Notes: generated by a model not told the origin, from the letters alone. 64,000 nucleotides of DNA from Parus major (GCF_001522545.3 NC_031792.1:2005500-2069499), one strand, 5' to 3'; positions 1 to 11,989 are shown, counted from the first letter of the stretch. A program made the numbers and translations.

Positions 1-1229
1 TTGTAAAGTGCCTAAATGCATGTATTTTGCATGTCTACATATGCACATATGTCCAGAAAACACAGTTTTTTCCAGCTCCATCAAGGCAATGATCCCAAAG
101 CTGATGGAAAAAGACCATAACTGTGTCCCTATAGAGCCCTGAGCCTACAAACCCAAGAGCACAGCTCCAAAGGGTGGTGTGGGATGCTCCAGGAGGTTGC
201 TGCCTCCTCTGACAGCTCCCCTGACTGCTGCTCATCGCCACCCAAATGGGAGGAGAGGAAAAGCACTGCTGGGTTTTACATTCCAGGCAGGAGCAAAACA
301 GCAGCAGCCCCCCAGGAAGGGGAGGAGGCACAGAAATAGCCTCAAGTGGCATCTCTTCTGCCTTGGGTGCATTTTTGCCTCCGAGGCTTTCCTGGAAATG
401 CTGTGAGGAACCCAGAGAGCCCCTCAGAGTTTAAGTCAGACTGGCAGAACCAACAGATGGAGAGAGCTGGGGATGGAGAACCAGGAAAAAAGGCAAGAAA
501 AACAATCCTCTTCAGACTTTCACTTTGAACAGTTTGATCTAGGAAGTGGAATGAGACAGAATGTGCTCCTTGCAAAGCCATGTTGAGAGCCTCTCTCCTG
601 ATGACAAATGCCAGCTGAAAAGAAGAAAGGATCCATTTGATCTTCCTCTTTTAAAGCTACATGAGTGCTTACAGAGAAGAAAGAGCGACAGAGAGAACCA
701 CATCAGGTTGTATCAATTCCCACCTGACTGCCCAGACACCCCTCACTCACTTTTCAAGTCCCTTTAGTGTGTTCAGCCAAAAGCTGGAAACCTGAGGACA
801 AGGAATAGCTGCTGTTTAATGTCAGTCACTTGAGGGGCTCCTGGAGCTGATTCCAGGGAAAGGTTGTTCACACACAGACAAATTTTGTGTTATTTGTGCC
901 CCTTCAAAGCAGGGAAATCCTGGGTTCTTTCCCAGTTCTGTAACTGAGGCACTTGGTGGTGCTGGGCACATTAATCACCTTGTCACATCTCAGCTGCCTC
1001 ACGTCACCAGGGCAGAATATTATCCCAGTGAGGTGAGAAGGGGAAGTTTTCAAGGTATTGAGGCTGCACTGTGCTGGCAGCCACCTTCACCACAGGCACA
1101 GGTTGTACCTTGGAGTGCCACCGCTGACACTAATGGCCCCGAGTGACCAGAGGGTGAGCGAGGTGTCTGCAGAGACTCCCTGTCCCTGCTGGGAGGTGAC
1201 ATCTGCTGATGGCAGCAGGGGACACTTAC
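1..1229 (-). other. NECTIN1: 5' part of NECTIN1 intron 4 (continues off the left edge)
   Basis: The interval begins on the minus strand with the donor GTAAGTG immediately after exon 4. I checked both strands for the expected next exon, which should complete the third Ig domain with its second cysteine in a YxC-type motif, and found nothing. The open frames here have no recognisable protein similarity. The exon is therefore presumed to lie to the left of the window. No repeat or RNA gene was recognised. Confidence 0.8.
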
Positions 1230-1347
1230 AGCTTCCACTCGTAGGTGTGAGCTGGGGGGTTGGCATCAGATTTGCAGATCAGCTTCACATCCTTGCGGTT
1301 CAGGAACCAGTTGCCATCAAAGCCCTCGATGGTGACTTCTGGCTCGT
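1230..1347 (-). CDS. NECTIN1: NECTIN1 coding exon 4: start of third Ig (C2-type) domain
   Basis: This 118-bp exon encodes the split Tyr246, residues 247-284 and two bases of codon 285. It is bounded on the minus strand by the acceptor CCCCTGCAG and the donor CT|GTAAGT. The peptide starts EPEVTIEGFDGNW and reaches the first domain cysteine at Cys270 in the motif KLICKSDANPPA, which is typical of the membrane-proximal C2-type domain of nectin-1. The partner cysteine would be in the next exon, outside the window. Entry is in phase 1 and exit in phase 2, so the domain is split between two exons, unlike the first two domains, which each occupy one exon. In the nectin family this domain acts as a spacer between the adhesive V domain and the membrane. 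The third position of the cysteine motif is Ile where I recall Thr in mammals, a conservative lineage difference. The frame is intact. Confidence 0.95.
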
Positions 1348-1807
1348 CTGCAGGGGTGGGGGGAAAGGGAGGAGAGCAGGAGGGGAAAAGGAGAGAGGAA
1401 AGGGTTGTGGGAAAGGAAAAGGGGAGGAAAAGAAAAGGGAAGAGATGAGGGGGCACGGGTAGGAAAAGGAGAGAGATTGTGGGAAAGGGGAGAAAATGAA
1501 ATAGGAAGAGATGAGGGGGCAGGAGAAGGAGATATTACATGAGGAGGGAAAGATGATGGGACAAGGAACGTGAGGGAGTGCACAAGAGACAGAGTAGGGG
1601 AGCAAAAGGGACATGGCAGAGGCAGAGAAAGAAGGTAAGAAAAAGAGAAAACCCACCATTAGTCCAAAGGATCTTTTCAGTTTTCACCCTCAAAAACAAG
1701 ACAGCAGCCCAGCAGCAGCTCCCCTCACAAACCCCTCTTCTCCCAGAGCGTATCCCCCAGCCAGCCCTGAGCAGGGAGCCCTCCCAGCTGTGCCCAGGCC
1801 CCCTTAC
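1348..1807 (-). other. NECTIN1: NECTIN1 intron 3 (459 bp, 1348-1806)
   Basis: This short intron lies between exon 3 (donor GTAAGGG at 1807 reading down) and exon 4 (acceptor ending at 1348). Almost half of it is the purine-rich tract on the plus strand listed separately. In the sense (minus) direction this gives an unusually long polypyrimidine run leading into the acceptor. No coding potential was recognised. The serine/proline/phenylalanine-rich open frames here are products of the tract. Confidence 0.9.
1354..1560 (+). repeat. Long purine-rich tract with imperfect ~65-bp tandem duplication
   Basis: The plus strand is almost entirely G and A for about 200 bp. Two halves resemble each other: each carries GAGAG, then TTGTGGGAAAGG, then a G/A stretch, then GGGAAGAGATGAGGGGGCA or a close variant (near 1440-1458 and 1503-1522). 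In the NECTIN1 transcript this reads as C/U-rich sequence directly upstream of the exon 4 acceptor. Tracts of this type can form intramolecular triplexes and can change length by slippage. Confidence 0.85.
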
Positions 1808-2110
1808 ACTGCACGTTGAGGGTGATGCTGTCGGTGAACCTCTCCAGCTGGTAGTTGACCACGCACATGAGCTGCTGGCGGTGCGCCTCGCGGCTGGGCA
1901 CCAGCCGGTACCGGCTGATCACCGTGATGGTGCCGTTGCTGTTCCGGATCTCCTGGAACTCCGCTTCCCCCTTCAGCTTCGTGTCCCAGGTGACAGTGCT
2001 GGGGGGTTTCCCGTTGGAGGAGGTGCAGGTGGCTACCAAGATCTTTTCTGTCCTGCCAGACTTGGCAATTAGCGGCCTCTTGGTGCCCTCCATCCAATTC
2101 GTGGGCTTGG
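1808..2110 (-). CDS. NECTIN1: NECTIN1 coding exon 3: second Ig domain (first C2-type)
   Basis: This 303-bp exon encodes residues 145-246 (both end codons split, phase 1 in and out). The acceptor is CCCTGCAG|CCAAG and the donor is CAGT|GTAAGG. The peptide begins AKPTNWMEGT. It holds the domain cysteines at Cys173 (LVATCTSSNGKPP) and Cys227 (QLMCVVNY), the core tryptophan Trp186, and the SRYRLVPSREAH segment that I associate with nectin-1. An NGT sequon is at Asn203. Nectins are calcium-independent Ig adhesion proteins of adherens junctions, and this domain supports the cis-dimer and rigid extracellular rod. Residue-level resemblance to mammalian nectin-1 is much closer than to nectin-2, -3 or -4. 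The frame is intact, with no stop or indel relative to the family. Confidence 0.97.
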
Positions 2111-2864
2111 CTGCAGGGGAGTGCAGGAAGGAGGAGGAGGAGGAAGAGAAAAGGGTGTAAAGGGATGGTTAGAAAAATGATGCTGCTCTGTTTGCTGCAT
2201 CCCAAGAGCCATCTAACACCACTGAGGCTGAGACAGAGCTTGTGGTGATTGTGCAAATTGCCAGCAATAATTCCCATGTAATAATTGCATTATGGCAGTG
2301 CCTGTGCATCTTGCACCATCTCCCTGCATCATTTATGGGGAAACAATAGTGGAGGTGCCATAAATGCACAGATATATGTAAAGTCAATCCTTTCCTCCCT
2401 GTTTCCATCCCTGTGTTAGAAAGGAACTGATATTGGAGAGAAAATTAACCATAAAGACCTTGGGTGGGGTCTGTTCACTCACAGCCCTGAGCTCCAGGGA
2501 CAAGCTCTGGTTGAGTTTAGGATCAATCTGTTGTTTCTTCTCTCCTGACAACCCCCAGCTCATTAAAACTCACCACTCCCACAGGGATCTGGTCACTGTT
2601 ACTGCACCTGCATTAGGAGTGTAGGTGGAGGGAAAAGGGGAACTGAGACCTGGGAAGAAGAAGAGGTGTGACAGCTCAGCTGTCTCAGAACCACCTGCTC
2701 TGTGCTCCCTGCTTTTCACCTTCCCAGTCAGCTTAAAAATCCCCCACAGGTACAACTTTCACCCTGAATTCACCTTTGCCCTGAGCTCCCAGGACATGAA
2801 TCTCAGGTTCCTCCAGCTCTGTTGGACTGGAGGTTCACCCTACAGAGCCTGCCCAGAGCCTTAC
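2111..2864 (-). other. NECTIN1: NECTIN1 intron 2 (754 bp)
   Basis: The donor GTAAGGC lies directly after the V-domain exon, and the acceptor is CCCCTGCAG before exon 3. The acceptor has a CTTCCTCCTCC-type pyrimidine tract in the sense direction (plus strand about 2117-2150). No mobile element or conserved-looking block was recognised. The open frames within it are not recognisable proteins. Confidence 0.92.
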
Positions 2865-3215
2865 CCAGCACGGTGAGGTTCAGCTGCCCTTCCCGGTTGC
2901 CGGTTGGGAAAGTGGCAAACTCACAGATGTAAACCCCTTCATCCTCCAGCTCCAGCCGGGACAGCTGGATGGTGCCATCCTTGAAGGAAGGGTTCCGGAA
3001 AGTCACCCTCTCCTTGTAGGGGGACAGGATGGACACGCCCATGGCGGGGTTGTAGATGGCCACATTCTGCTTGGTGCCGTTGGTGGCCTTCTGCCACGTC
3101 ACCTGCGTGATCTTCACATTGGGCAGCGGGTTGGTGAAGCTGCAGTGCAGCACCACGTCGGTGCCGATGAACCCCGAGACGCTGTCATTGACCAAGACAG
3201 TCTGAGCTTGCAGCC
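2865..3215 (-). CDS. NECTIN1: NECTIN1 coding exon 2: N-terminal Ig V domain (adhesive and ligand-binding)
   Basis: This 351-bp exon encodes residues 28-144 plus the first base of codon 145. The acceptor is TTTTGTTGCAG|GG and the donor is GTGCTGG|GTAAGG. The V-domain disulfide pair is Cys52 (VVLHCSF) and Cys125 (GVYICEF), with Trp68 in the core and the classic LELEDEGVY segment at 115-123. Sequons are visible at Asn37 (NDS), Asn73 (NGT) and Asn140 (NLT). The motifs GFIGTDVVLHC, QNVAIYNP and FATFPTGNRE are hallmarks of nectin-1. In the family the V domain mediates homophilic and heterophilic trans-binding (for example to nectin-3) at epithelial and synaptic junctions. In mammals it is also used as a receptor by alphaherpesviruses. 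Splice phase 1 on both sides makes the exon a symmetric module. No disruption is seen. Confidence 0.98.
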
Positions 3216-3404
3216 CTGCAACAAAACAGCAGCACGTGAGTGTTTGGGTACTGCCCAGCAACTCCTCTATTTATTGCACTTGTTTCTTATCGGCATGGCT
3301 GATACAAGAGCAATTTGTGGCTACAGGCACCTTCTGCATCCACCTGCAGCTTCATTCTTAGTCATAAACACCTTCCTCCTGCTATGAACAGCCCAGCCTA
3401 GGGC

Positions 3405-3422
3405 TCATCATCATCATCATCA
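3405..3422 (+). repeat. Microsatellite (TCA)6
   Basis: Six perfect TCA units in intron 1, about 190 bp from exon 2. Confidence 0.95.
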
Positions 3423-3512
3423 CCCAAAGGCACAGGGCTGGATCAATAACACCTTCGTCCCTTTTGTCTTCAGCTCTGGGTGACACTGAATTGGTTCTGG
3501 TAAATATGCAGG

Positions 3513-3524
3513 GTGTGTGTGTGT
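3513..3524 (+). repeat. Short microsatellite (GT)6
   Basis: Six perfect GT units in intron 1. Confidence 0.9.
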
Positions 3525-5375
3525 CTGCAGGCATGTGAAAGCCCTGATGTTTATCAGCACAGCACATCCCAACATATGCTAACACACACTCAGACATCCA
3601 TTTAATCCCATTGGAGCTGCAGCAGTAATTAAAGGAGCTGCAAAGACTCAGCCCTCCTTTCAGGGCAGAAAGAATTCCTGTATGAGAACGGCTTTAAGGC
3701 ACTGCCTCTACACCTTGCACGATCTTCCTGTATCATCCAGATCATTTCTGTGGCCTTTTTATAACCCCAGAAGTAGCTGAATTTAGGAACGTTCCACCTT
3801 GATTCTGTGGAAGGTGCTCCTGAGAAGTGGGAGCTGCAGTTCATGACAGCTCTTCTGTCTCAGTTGATTCCTCCCCTGACAGATGGAGAAAAATATCTCC
3901 CACTAGACTGACCCTGAAATTCATCTTTTCTGCCACTGTGTCTTTTCCTAATCTGTGTGTTTAGAGATAATGCTCTGGTAATTATACAGCCGGTATTTGT
4001 ATGATAAATACAATAGAGAGGCAAGGTGGTAAGAACGAGAAAAGCGGGTTTTGCTCCCTGCTTCTGGGAGAATCTGCAATTGGATGGATTCTGGGAGCTG
4101 GGGAGGAAAGAAAGGGATAATAAAAAAAGAAGGAAGATGCACAGAGAGTGAAGAACATAAAAGAATAATGGAACAGAGAGAGGGGCTGGGGAAAGAAAAA
4201 TGCAGAGCAAGAGAAACAAGACAGCACCTCCTAACAGAAATGTCACCCTACTGTGTTCTTCCAGGGATGAATGGCTCCCTGTCCAAGGCTAAAATAAACT
4301 CCTGTGTTGGTCCTCGTGGCAGATGTGCCCTGGGACTTCTCCAAGAGTCTCCTTCCTGCAGTTTCACACACACACAAGTGCAGGCAGACAAAACTCTCCT
4401 CCACCCACCCACACTCCACACTGCCCCCTCACTCCCTGCCTGTTGTTCCCAACCTTATCTAATCCCCACATCTCGTCCACGCCTCTTCTTGCTCCCTTCT
4501 CCTTCCTGTGACCCCGAGGACAAGCCCCAACAACCCAGCCCGGCCACAAGACGCCACCAGCTGACCACAGCCATCAGCAGTTCTGACCGAAACTCGGGCT
4601 CCAGAGCTTTGTGTGAACTTGCCCCCTGTTCCCCGAGCCAAGCCCCACACCCCAGCACTGCAGCTGGGTGCTCAGGAATGTTTTCCAGAGCTTCTTACAG
4701 CCACAGCAAAGCGCTGGTGCCCTCATGTGCCTGCACGCACCGAGCCACCGTGTGCTCTGGGGTGGCAGGGTGCACCCTTCCCCTCCCAGCACAGCCAGAA
4801 CCATTTTCCCCACGGTTTTCCCTCCCCAAAGCAGAGGGTAGGCATGTGGAGAGGCATGAGGCTTGGAGAGAGCCACATGTGGATCATGTTTGCCCTCTGG
4901 AGAAGGATGTCCCAGCAGCAGGACACAGCGAAGGACTTTTCTGCGGCCTGTGCCCACAACATCCTCCCTGATGAAACGAGGGCACCGGCTGGGTTTAGAT
5001 GAGGCAACACTGGATCTGAGGGAAGAATGGGTGGACAGGGGAGGGGGGAGATGTCTCCACCACGCTGTGCAGCATATGCTGCTCCTTCCACCCCGGAGGT
5101 GAGCGAGCCTCTCGCAGCATTGCCCACACCCGCCAAGGTGAGGAACAGCTTTGCCAAGCAGTCTGGCTCAGAAGGCTCCAGAGCCTCCCAGAGCGTGTGG
5201 GAGCTTGCTGGGGAGACTTCAATCACGTAGCCAGGGCCTTGGGAAGGGCCCAGCTGGGTGGGTGTGCTCAGCGCTCCCTCCTTCTCCCAGGGCCGGGGGA
5301 GCGCGGAGTCATCAGCGCCTCTTCCACTGAGGGCTCTGTCCCCAGCGGGGCCTGCCCGGGGCTGGGGCGCTGGCA

Positions 5376-5419
5376 CAGCTGGCTCTGCTCCCCACAACAG
5401 CTGGCTCTGCTCCCCACAA
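5376..5419 (+). repeat. 22-bp exact tandem duplication
   Basis: Two identical adjacent 22-bp copies (5376-5397 and 5398-5419), beginning CAGCTGGCTCTG and ending CCCCACAA, in a GC-rich part of intron 1. Exact identity suggests a recent duplication. Confidence 0.95.
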
Positions 5420-6700
5420 GCTCCCTGACCCCCCGTGGGGCTCAGCGGGGCCCTTTGAAGCAGGATTTCCACACCCCAACAAAGCGGCCGGGTCCGCCAC
5501 CGCAGGAAGTCACGGCTCAGCGGTGCCAGGCCGGCAGCAGTGGAGCCCAGCTGCAGGGACGAGAGGGTGCAAGGCCACCAGAGTCACCCCTGCAGGGCTG
5601 GCAGTCCCTTGTGGCACGTCTGGATGAGCACTGCCAGCCTGAAGGCCGCCACTGATGGGCAACCAAGATGTGCCCCTTAAATGAAGATAAAGTCAATCAA
5701 GCAAGAGCCATTCCAGCAGGGAATATGATGGATAGCACAGGGGAGGTCAGTCCAGTCCCTCACTCCATCCATCATTACTGTGCCCTTGCTTTATGCTGTG
5801 ATTTCCCTGCAAATTAATGAACTGACTCTTTTAAAAATCAAGTTATTTATCTTGACCTTGAGCAGCAGCAACAACTCCCAGTTCTACCCTCCCCCTGCCA
5901 TGGGATCTGTGTATCAATACAGGCTGGGTGTGGACATAAACTGGATAAAAAGTGGATTTTGGAACTGGTAAACCTGATCCTGAACCTGGAATGGTCCTGC
6001 AGAACCTTCCTGTGCCCAGGCGTAAAGAGCCAGATTTTTTGGCCAGGGAAAATGCTGGTGCCAGTTGAGTGAGGACAGCTTGCCAAAAGCCAAATGCTGC
6101 CAAAGCTGGGATTCAGGCCCTTACACGCAGCAGCTTTGACAAAAACACATTCCAAACTTTCTTGAGGCTCCAGGTGAAAAGGGAAAACAAAAAAATAACA
6201 CCCAGCAGAAGAAATAACAAAACAAAACAAACAAAAAAATACCCTGAAAAACCCCAAACACAGCGCGGAAATCGCGTTTCCTTTCCAGGTGACTGAACAA
6301 CTCTTTTGCAAGACAGGAAAAACTCTTTCTGTTCCACTCACCCAAGCCTTAAATCAGGAAAATAACGCACCTGTTCTGCTCCAGGAGCACCCACACCTCA
6401 ATGCAGTGATGAGGAAAGGGGACAGATGGAAGAAAGGGGTTTGGGAAGTTGCTGGATCAGCTTCCCATCCTAAATCAGAAGCCAGAGGGCAAATTTGGCT
6501 GTTGCCACGCTCTGGGGAGTGCTTGTTTGCAAGGTGACTGAGCTGGGCTGGCGGGCCTTCCCTCACCCCGTTACACACTCAATAATTCATCAGGGCAAAT
6601 GCATAGATAATTGATGGCAATGAGCACGCACGGCCGGCAGAGGAGGAGAAAATAAAATCACTAATCAGCCTCTGGAGGGGTTTGAACATATTCAACTGGA

Positions 6701-6714
6701 TGTGTGTGTGTGTG
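6701..6714 (+). repeat. Microsatellite (TG)7
   Basis: Seven perfect TG units in intron 1. Confidence 0.95.
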
Positions 6715-8135
6715 AAGTGCTGGGATTCGCCGCGTTTCTCCTTTGCTGAACCATCCGTGCGGTTGGTAGGGCAGGGAAAAATCTTGGGATGGATCCTGCT
6801 GTTTTCACACCCCGTGCCAGATCTCCCAGTGCCCACCAATCCATGCTGACACCTCCCAGGGGCAGCCAGCACCCGGGCAAGGATTAGCTGGATAGGTTGC
6901 AGCTTGCCCACTTGCGTTTTATTCATTAGTTTTGTGGTGTTGTTTTTTGTCAGGGACCAAAAAGGGCCCAGCCGTGCGCCAAAGACATGTTGGTGCCAGG
7001 ACCTCATTAGTGCAGACCTTGAAGGTCCTACTCCTCCACCTGGGCCTCTGAAGTGGTTTGTGTTGATGCCTTTCCCCACGATCCCAAGCCCAGATATTCA
7101 CCGAGGCCTCGGGGGCACAGCTCGGGGTGCCCTGAGGCACACAGGCTGGGAAGGAAGGCCTGCCCTCCCCGGGTGTCAGGGGCATTGGGGACGGAGCACA
7201 AGTGCCAGGTGGTGGCTCTTGGGCCAGAAAATCCTTTCTCCTAAAAGCACAGGAGGTGCTGTTCCAGCGAGGCTCCCACACTCACAAATCAGGTTCTTGC
7301 TCCCCCACACAGAAAGCTCTGGAAATGATCTCCAGGCTCTGGGTGAGCTCTGTCACAACCTCACTCAATGCTTCTTTGTTAAGAGCCATGTGAACTCCAC
7401 TCTGCTTTGCACAACTTTGCTTCTGCTGAGCCTCTCACCAATTTCTCTCCCTCCTGTTCCCTGATACTCATCTCCCCCCAAGGGCACTGAAACAGCCCTT
7501 GGCAGGAGTGTGATGAGCCACCCTTCGGTGTGGCAATATCATGACTGATGCAGATGTGACGGGGATCGCTCCCGATGGTCTCAGTCCCAGCAGCTTCGTC
7601 CCAGAAGAACAAATCAATGCATCACACTTCAACCTGCACAAACCGCCACAAAAAGCTCCTGGTTTTGTGACAGCACCATGGCCACAGGCAGTGATGTCCC
7701 ATCCGTGGTCCCGTGTCTCTCACAGACACTGCAGATTTTCCATGAGGGAAAAGTGGGATGGAACAGGAACCCAAAACCTTCCACTTGGTGGCACTTAAAA
7801 ATTTCTCTCCTGGTGTTTCTGAACTCACCTTTCCTAAGGAAAACAAGAAACACAACTCTTGTGGGGCAGAGCCTCCAACAGCCCAAAGAAACATCCCAGG
7901 TGTGTCAGGCAGGGTGGGAAACATGGGAAAGAGGATCTGAAATCCCAGCAGGGGAATTTCAGGTGGCAAGAAGCAAAGGTGTGAGGTGGCGCTTGGCCAG
8001 GAGGTTGGGGTTAGTACCTCTGCTCTTGCCAGGGAGGCTTTGCATTGATTGCCAGGCATTTAAATCAGGATTCTGCTGCTCTTCCAAGAGCACAGGGCCT
8101 GCCTCGCCCTGCTGGGAGCCCATTGCAATGAAGGA

Positions 8136-8171
8136 GTGGGCTCCAGTGAGTCAGTGGGCTCCACTGAGTCA
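8136..8171 (+). repeat. 18-bp tandem duplication carrying two TGAGTCA motifs
   Basis: Two 18-bp copies (8136-8153 and 8154-8171) differ at one position. Each ends in TGAGTCA, the AP-1 consensus. They lie in intron 1. A regulatory role is inference only. Confidence 0.85.
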
Positions 8172-11100
8172 CCCCCAGGCCCTTCCTGTGGCAGCAGACT
8201 TTCACTGGAGGTGTCCCTGTCATCCAGTGATTCACTCCTGCAGAGCCTGAGCACCACAGGGATTGTAAAACTTGAGTTTCCAACACAAGGGGAGGGGGAG
8301 CCTTAGAAGGAAGATGAGAGAGATGTGGCAAGAATATAGCTCCAGGTGACATGGCTGCACATGAAAGGCCTGAGATAACACTGGGATGGGGTGGGGGCAC
8401 CCCAAGAGAGAAACTGCACGCCCAGGCATCCCTTCCCCCTTCCCAGTGGGAGCTGGGAGAGATTTATGGGAGCTGCCGGGAAATGGCAGCGTTGTACAAT
8501 GGCCTGCCTGGCCCTCAGCCAAATAAATCCCTCTCAAACAAGAAAGAACTGGGCTGGGCTTTGGCTTGCACATGGGAAACACGGGGCCCTCTCCTCGAGG
8601 TCACTGGTTCAGACCCAGATCCAGCCCATGGCAGCAGAGCAGGGATGGTTTTATCCCAGGACCAGTCAATGGCTTGTATCGAGTGAGGCTTCCAGCCAGG
8701 CCACCATTGGCTGCCTTTGGGTAAATCCTTCTCCTGCCTGTGCAGGATCTCCTCTCTGGATAAATGGAGCACAAAGCAGCCTCAGGAGCCCCTTGAATGA
8801 AAGCTCTTCCCCAAAGGGCCTGATCCATCAACGCTCCACTTATTCCCTGTTCCACTTTGGGAAATCTGGTCACTGAGCCACTGCTGGGGCTCACACACAG
8901 GCCCCAAGCAAGAGCAAGGCCGTGCTTTTGTCCCAGTGCTCCTGGAGCAAGAGATGAAAGAAAAGCAGAGTCCAGGGTGGGATGGGTCACAGATTGATGA
9001 CCAGTGGACTAGACCATGAGTTTTTCAACTTTGCAAACGTCCCCAGCTGCATGCAGCCAGGAAAAGGGCTGCACAGCAGAGGAGTGGGATGGGAACAGCA
9101 GCCTGCCTCTGCTCCCAGCTCTCACTCCCTGCCGTTCCTTCCCTGCCTTTCTCACAGCTGCTTTGCTTCACCCCCCAAGTCACGGGGAGGGGAACATGCC
9201 CCATGGCAAAAGCAGGGAGGCTGGCAGAGCAGGGCTCCTGCAGAAAGAGCTGACACAGCAGTGGGAAAGGCCTTCCTGCAATAAAGCTGGGAAAGCCCAT
9301 GCTCAGCAACAAAGCACAAAGGCTGCCGTCCCCGCCGCACTCAGCTAATCCTGGCACCCAGCTCCAGTTCCCACACACCTGAGCACACGCCAGGCTGCCC
9401 TGTGCCCCTGCCTGGCCTGCCCCAGTGCACTTGGCCCATTTCCCCCTCTCCTTTTGGGCTGGACGTGACTCCAGCTCCTTCCTCAGCTCTTTTCCTCCGG
9501 TGTGCTCTTGCTCCCACCTGTCCAGCACCCTGTTTCACAACTCCAAACTCCTTTCTCTTGCAGTTTCCACGTCACATCTCCTTCTCTCCCCACTGCCCGT
9601 CTCCAGGATTTCCTGTCCAGCTGGTCAATGCTTGTGCCTTTCTTTGATTTGCCCTCCTTCCTTTGTAACCTTAAAAATCTTCCCACCTCTCTTGTGTCTC
9701 CACCACCTCACTCCAGCCCAGTCACTCGCCTCTTCTCATCCCCAGCCACTATTCCACCAGTGGATATGTCCATGATGACATTTTGCACTAGGAAAAGCAG
9801 GCATCTGGCCAGGCAAAGACAAAGAACCAAAAATCCAAGACTCTTCTCTCCAGAATCATCTCGTTGCCTGCCAGCAAAGTAAAAAACAAGGTCTTTTTGC
9901 TTACCAATTCTAACCTGTAAGCAAAAGAAAGGGGACCACAAGCAGAGCCAATGCTTATTTGGTGGTTGGGTGGGGAAGAAAAGCTGGAAAATCAAGTGTG
10001 GAGGAAGGGAAAGAAGCCAGAGCTTTGAGAAGATGGAAGCTAATTAAGCTGAGACTGTCCTGAGACCTTATCTTGATGGGCTGAGTCCCCAAATGCACAG
10101 GAGTGTTTGCTCTGCTCTGCCTCTTTCCTGGACTTCCCTGTTGCTTTGGATGTTGTACAAGGAGTTCTGGTCCAGTGCTAAATCTCCTCTCTATTAGAGC
10201 TCTCCAGGTGCTAAGGAGGGATTTAATGAGGTGCTGTGAAGAGGGGATCAAGATAGTAACCCATGGAGAGCCTCATTTCCGAACCGAGGGAGCTTGAGAC
10301 TGAAGAGATTTGACAAAAACAAAAATAAACTTGATGGCACAGAAAAAAACGAGAGAACATCAGATCCTTCCTTCCCTGGCTGGTTTGTGGGCTCGGAGCT
10401 GGAGCAGGAAATGGGGGAGCTCTCAGGGCTGGAGTAGGGATTGACTCACTCGCCTCCACAATGGGAACGGGACAAAGCCGAAACTCTGCTGACTCAGGCG
10501 TGACTTCAGCGCCAGGGTTAATAACTGGCAGCCTCCTCTGGCTGGCCCCAGCAGCCAATTCCCTCTGTCCCCACTCAAACCAAGCCTTTCATCAGGAGAG
10601 ATGCCCGGTCACAGGAAATTATCAAAGATCCAAACGCTGGTCTTCTGTCCAAAACGTGGTGAAAAATGCATCCCTGCCAAACCACGCTGGTGCTGGCCAG
10701 CCCTGTAATTTTCATGGAGAAGATCAAAACTCTGGCTTTCCTATAGCTGAAATGCATGTTTTAACAGTCACAGCTTTCTGCCTGTGGTTTTGCTTTCCTC
10801 CCATTATCTCTCAGGATATAACATATTGCTGATATCTCACTATCTCCTGAAGTTAAAAAGAAATGTTTCCTCCTCTCGCAAGCAGGAATGCCACGCTCTG
10901 TTCTTCTGTAATTTGTTTCGAAAGATAGAAACAAGCAAGTTTTTTTGTAACCAGGAGAATGTGATATATGTTCTGGTGGCTGACAAGTAGGGAAAAGCTT
11001 TGCAAACAAGACAAATGCAAACATGGCACCAACAGATGCAATGGACAGACACCCTTCGCTGGCTCCCTGCCTGTGATTTCTCTTTTAATGTGTTTTTATC

Positions 11101-11989
11101 TTGCCCCAGAGATATCTCTGCAGGGAAGTGGGAAAGGCTCAGACCTCCCAACTTTCTCTGGGTTGTTTAAGGATTCCTGCCCGAGAACAACAGCCCAGAA
11201 AGAACAGTGAGTACAAATAACCCCAGATTCACTGCTCTGATGGATTTCCAGCCTGCTGCTGCTCAGCTTTCTTATCATCAGACCCCTGTGCAAAGAATTT
11301 CTACAAATTTCACTTCTGCCCGGGTTTAGGATCTCCACAGAGCAGAGGCAGACACGGCTCTGGTCCTACCCGGGCCCCATCTGCGGGAATCACTCTGCAT
11401 ATTTATGGAAAAAGCTTTGCATCTTCAAAAGGCTTTTCAAACAGCAACTAATTAATCCTCCAACACCCTGAGAGGCAGGAAAGCTTTATTACCCCTGCTT
11501 TCAGGGGTGGGGAAACCAGAGGTGCTGAATGACAAAGAGATGTGCCCAAGGCCACCCAGGCAAGCACCGGCAATCTCAGCTGGTTAGAGGTGGGGATCTG
11601 CAGAGGATGGTGGCAATTCTCACCTGAGGAAGGAGGGATGGAGGCATTTGTGGGGAGGCCCTGCAGCCCCACCCACCACAATGCAAATAGCAAAGTCACC
11701 CTCGTTTCCACGGCTGAGGAAACCGAGGGAAATGAAGTGCAAAATCCATTTAATAGGCAGAGCGTGGACAAACATTGCCCAGTCAAGAGCTCCACTAAAG
11801 GTCCCGAAAATGTGGCTTAAATTTTCCCCAACCATGAGCAAACTGCTTGCAACCAAATCTCTGAGATTTTGGTCTAAGAACATGCCAGAAATTAGGAAAG
11901 ACTTTGAGGCTGGGGGTGAGTGTCCCACTCATCCTCTGAGCAAAGCCAGCCCCACATTTCTGAAATATTCCACATACTGAAAAAGAGCG

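Larger units (their letters stand above)
3216..11989 (-). other. NECTIN1: NECTIN1 intron 1, exon-2-proximal part
   Basis: This is non-coding. It contains a (TCA)6 run, short GT repeats, a 22-bp duplication, a GC-rich stretch at about 4900-5650, an AT-rich block at about 6575-6665, and a paired AP-1-like motif near 8150, each listed separately. The long open frames at 4051-4971 (plus) and 4723-5472 (minus) overlap each other, show no recognisable domains and are not flanked by good splice sites. The rest shows nothing I can name. Confidence 0.85.

Noticed and set aside
1..1229. Search for NECTIN1 exon 5 and the cytoplasmic exons
   Set aside because: No frame here gives the expected second half of the third Ig domain or a transmembrane segment, so these exons are taken to lie outside the window.
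2803..3261. Assignment of the gene to another nectin (nectin-2, -3 or -4) or to PVR
   Set aside because: The V-domain segments GFIGTDVVLHC and FATFPTGNRE, the C2 segment SRYRLVPSREAH and the exon 1 layout fit nectin-1 far better than the other family members I know.
4051..5472. 306-codon plus-strand and 249-codon minus-strand open frames in intron 1
   Set aside because: They overlap each other in GC-rich intron, show no recognisable domain and have low-complexity composition. Chance frames of this size are expected in GC-rich DNA.
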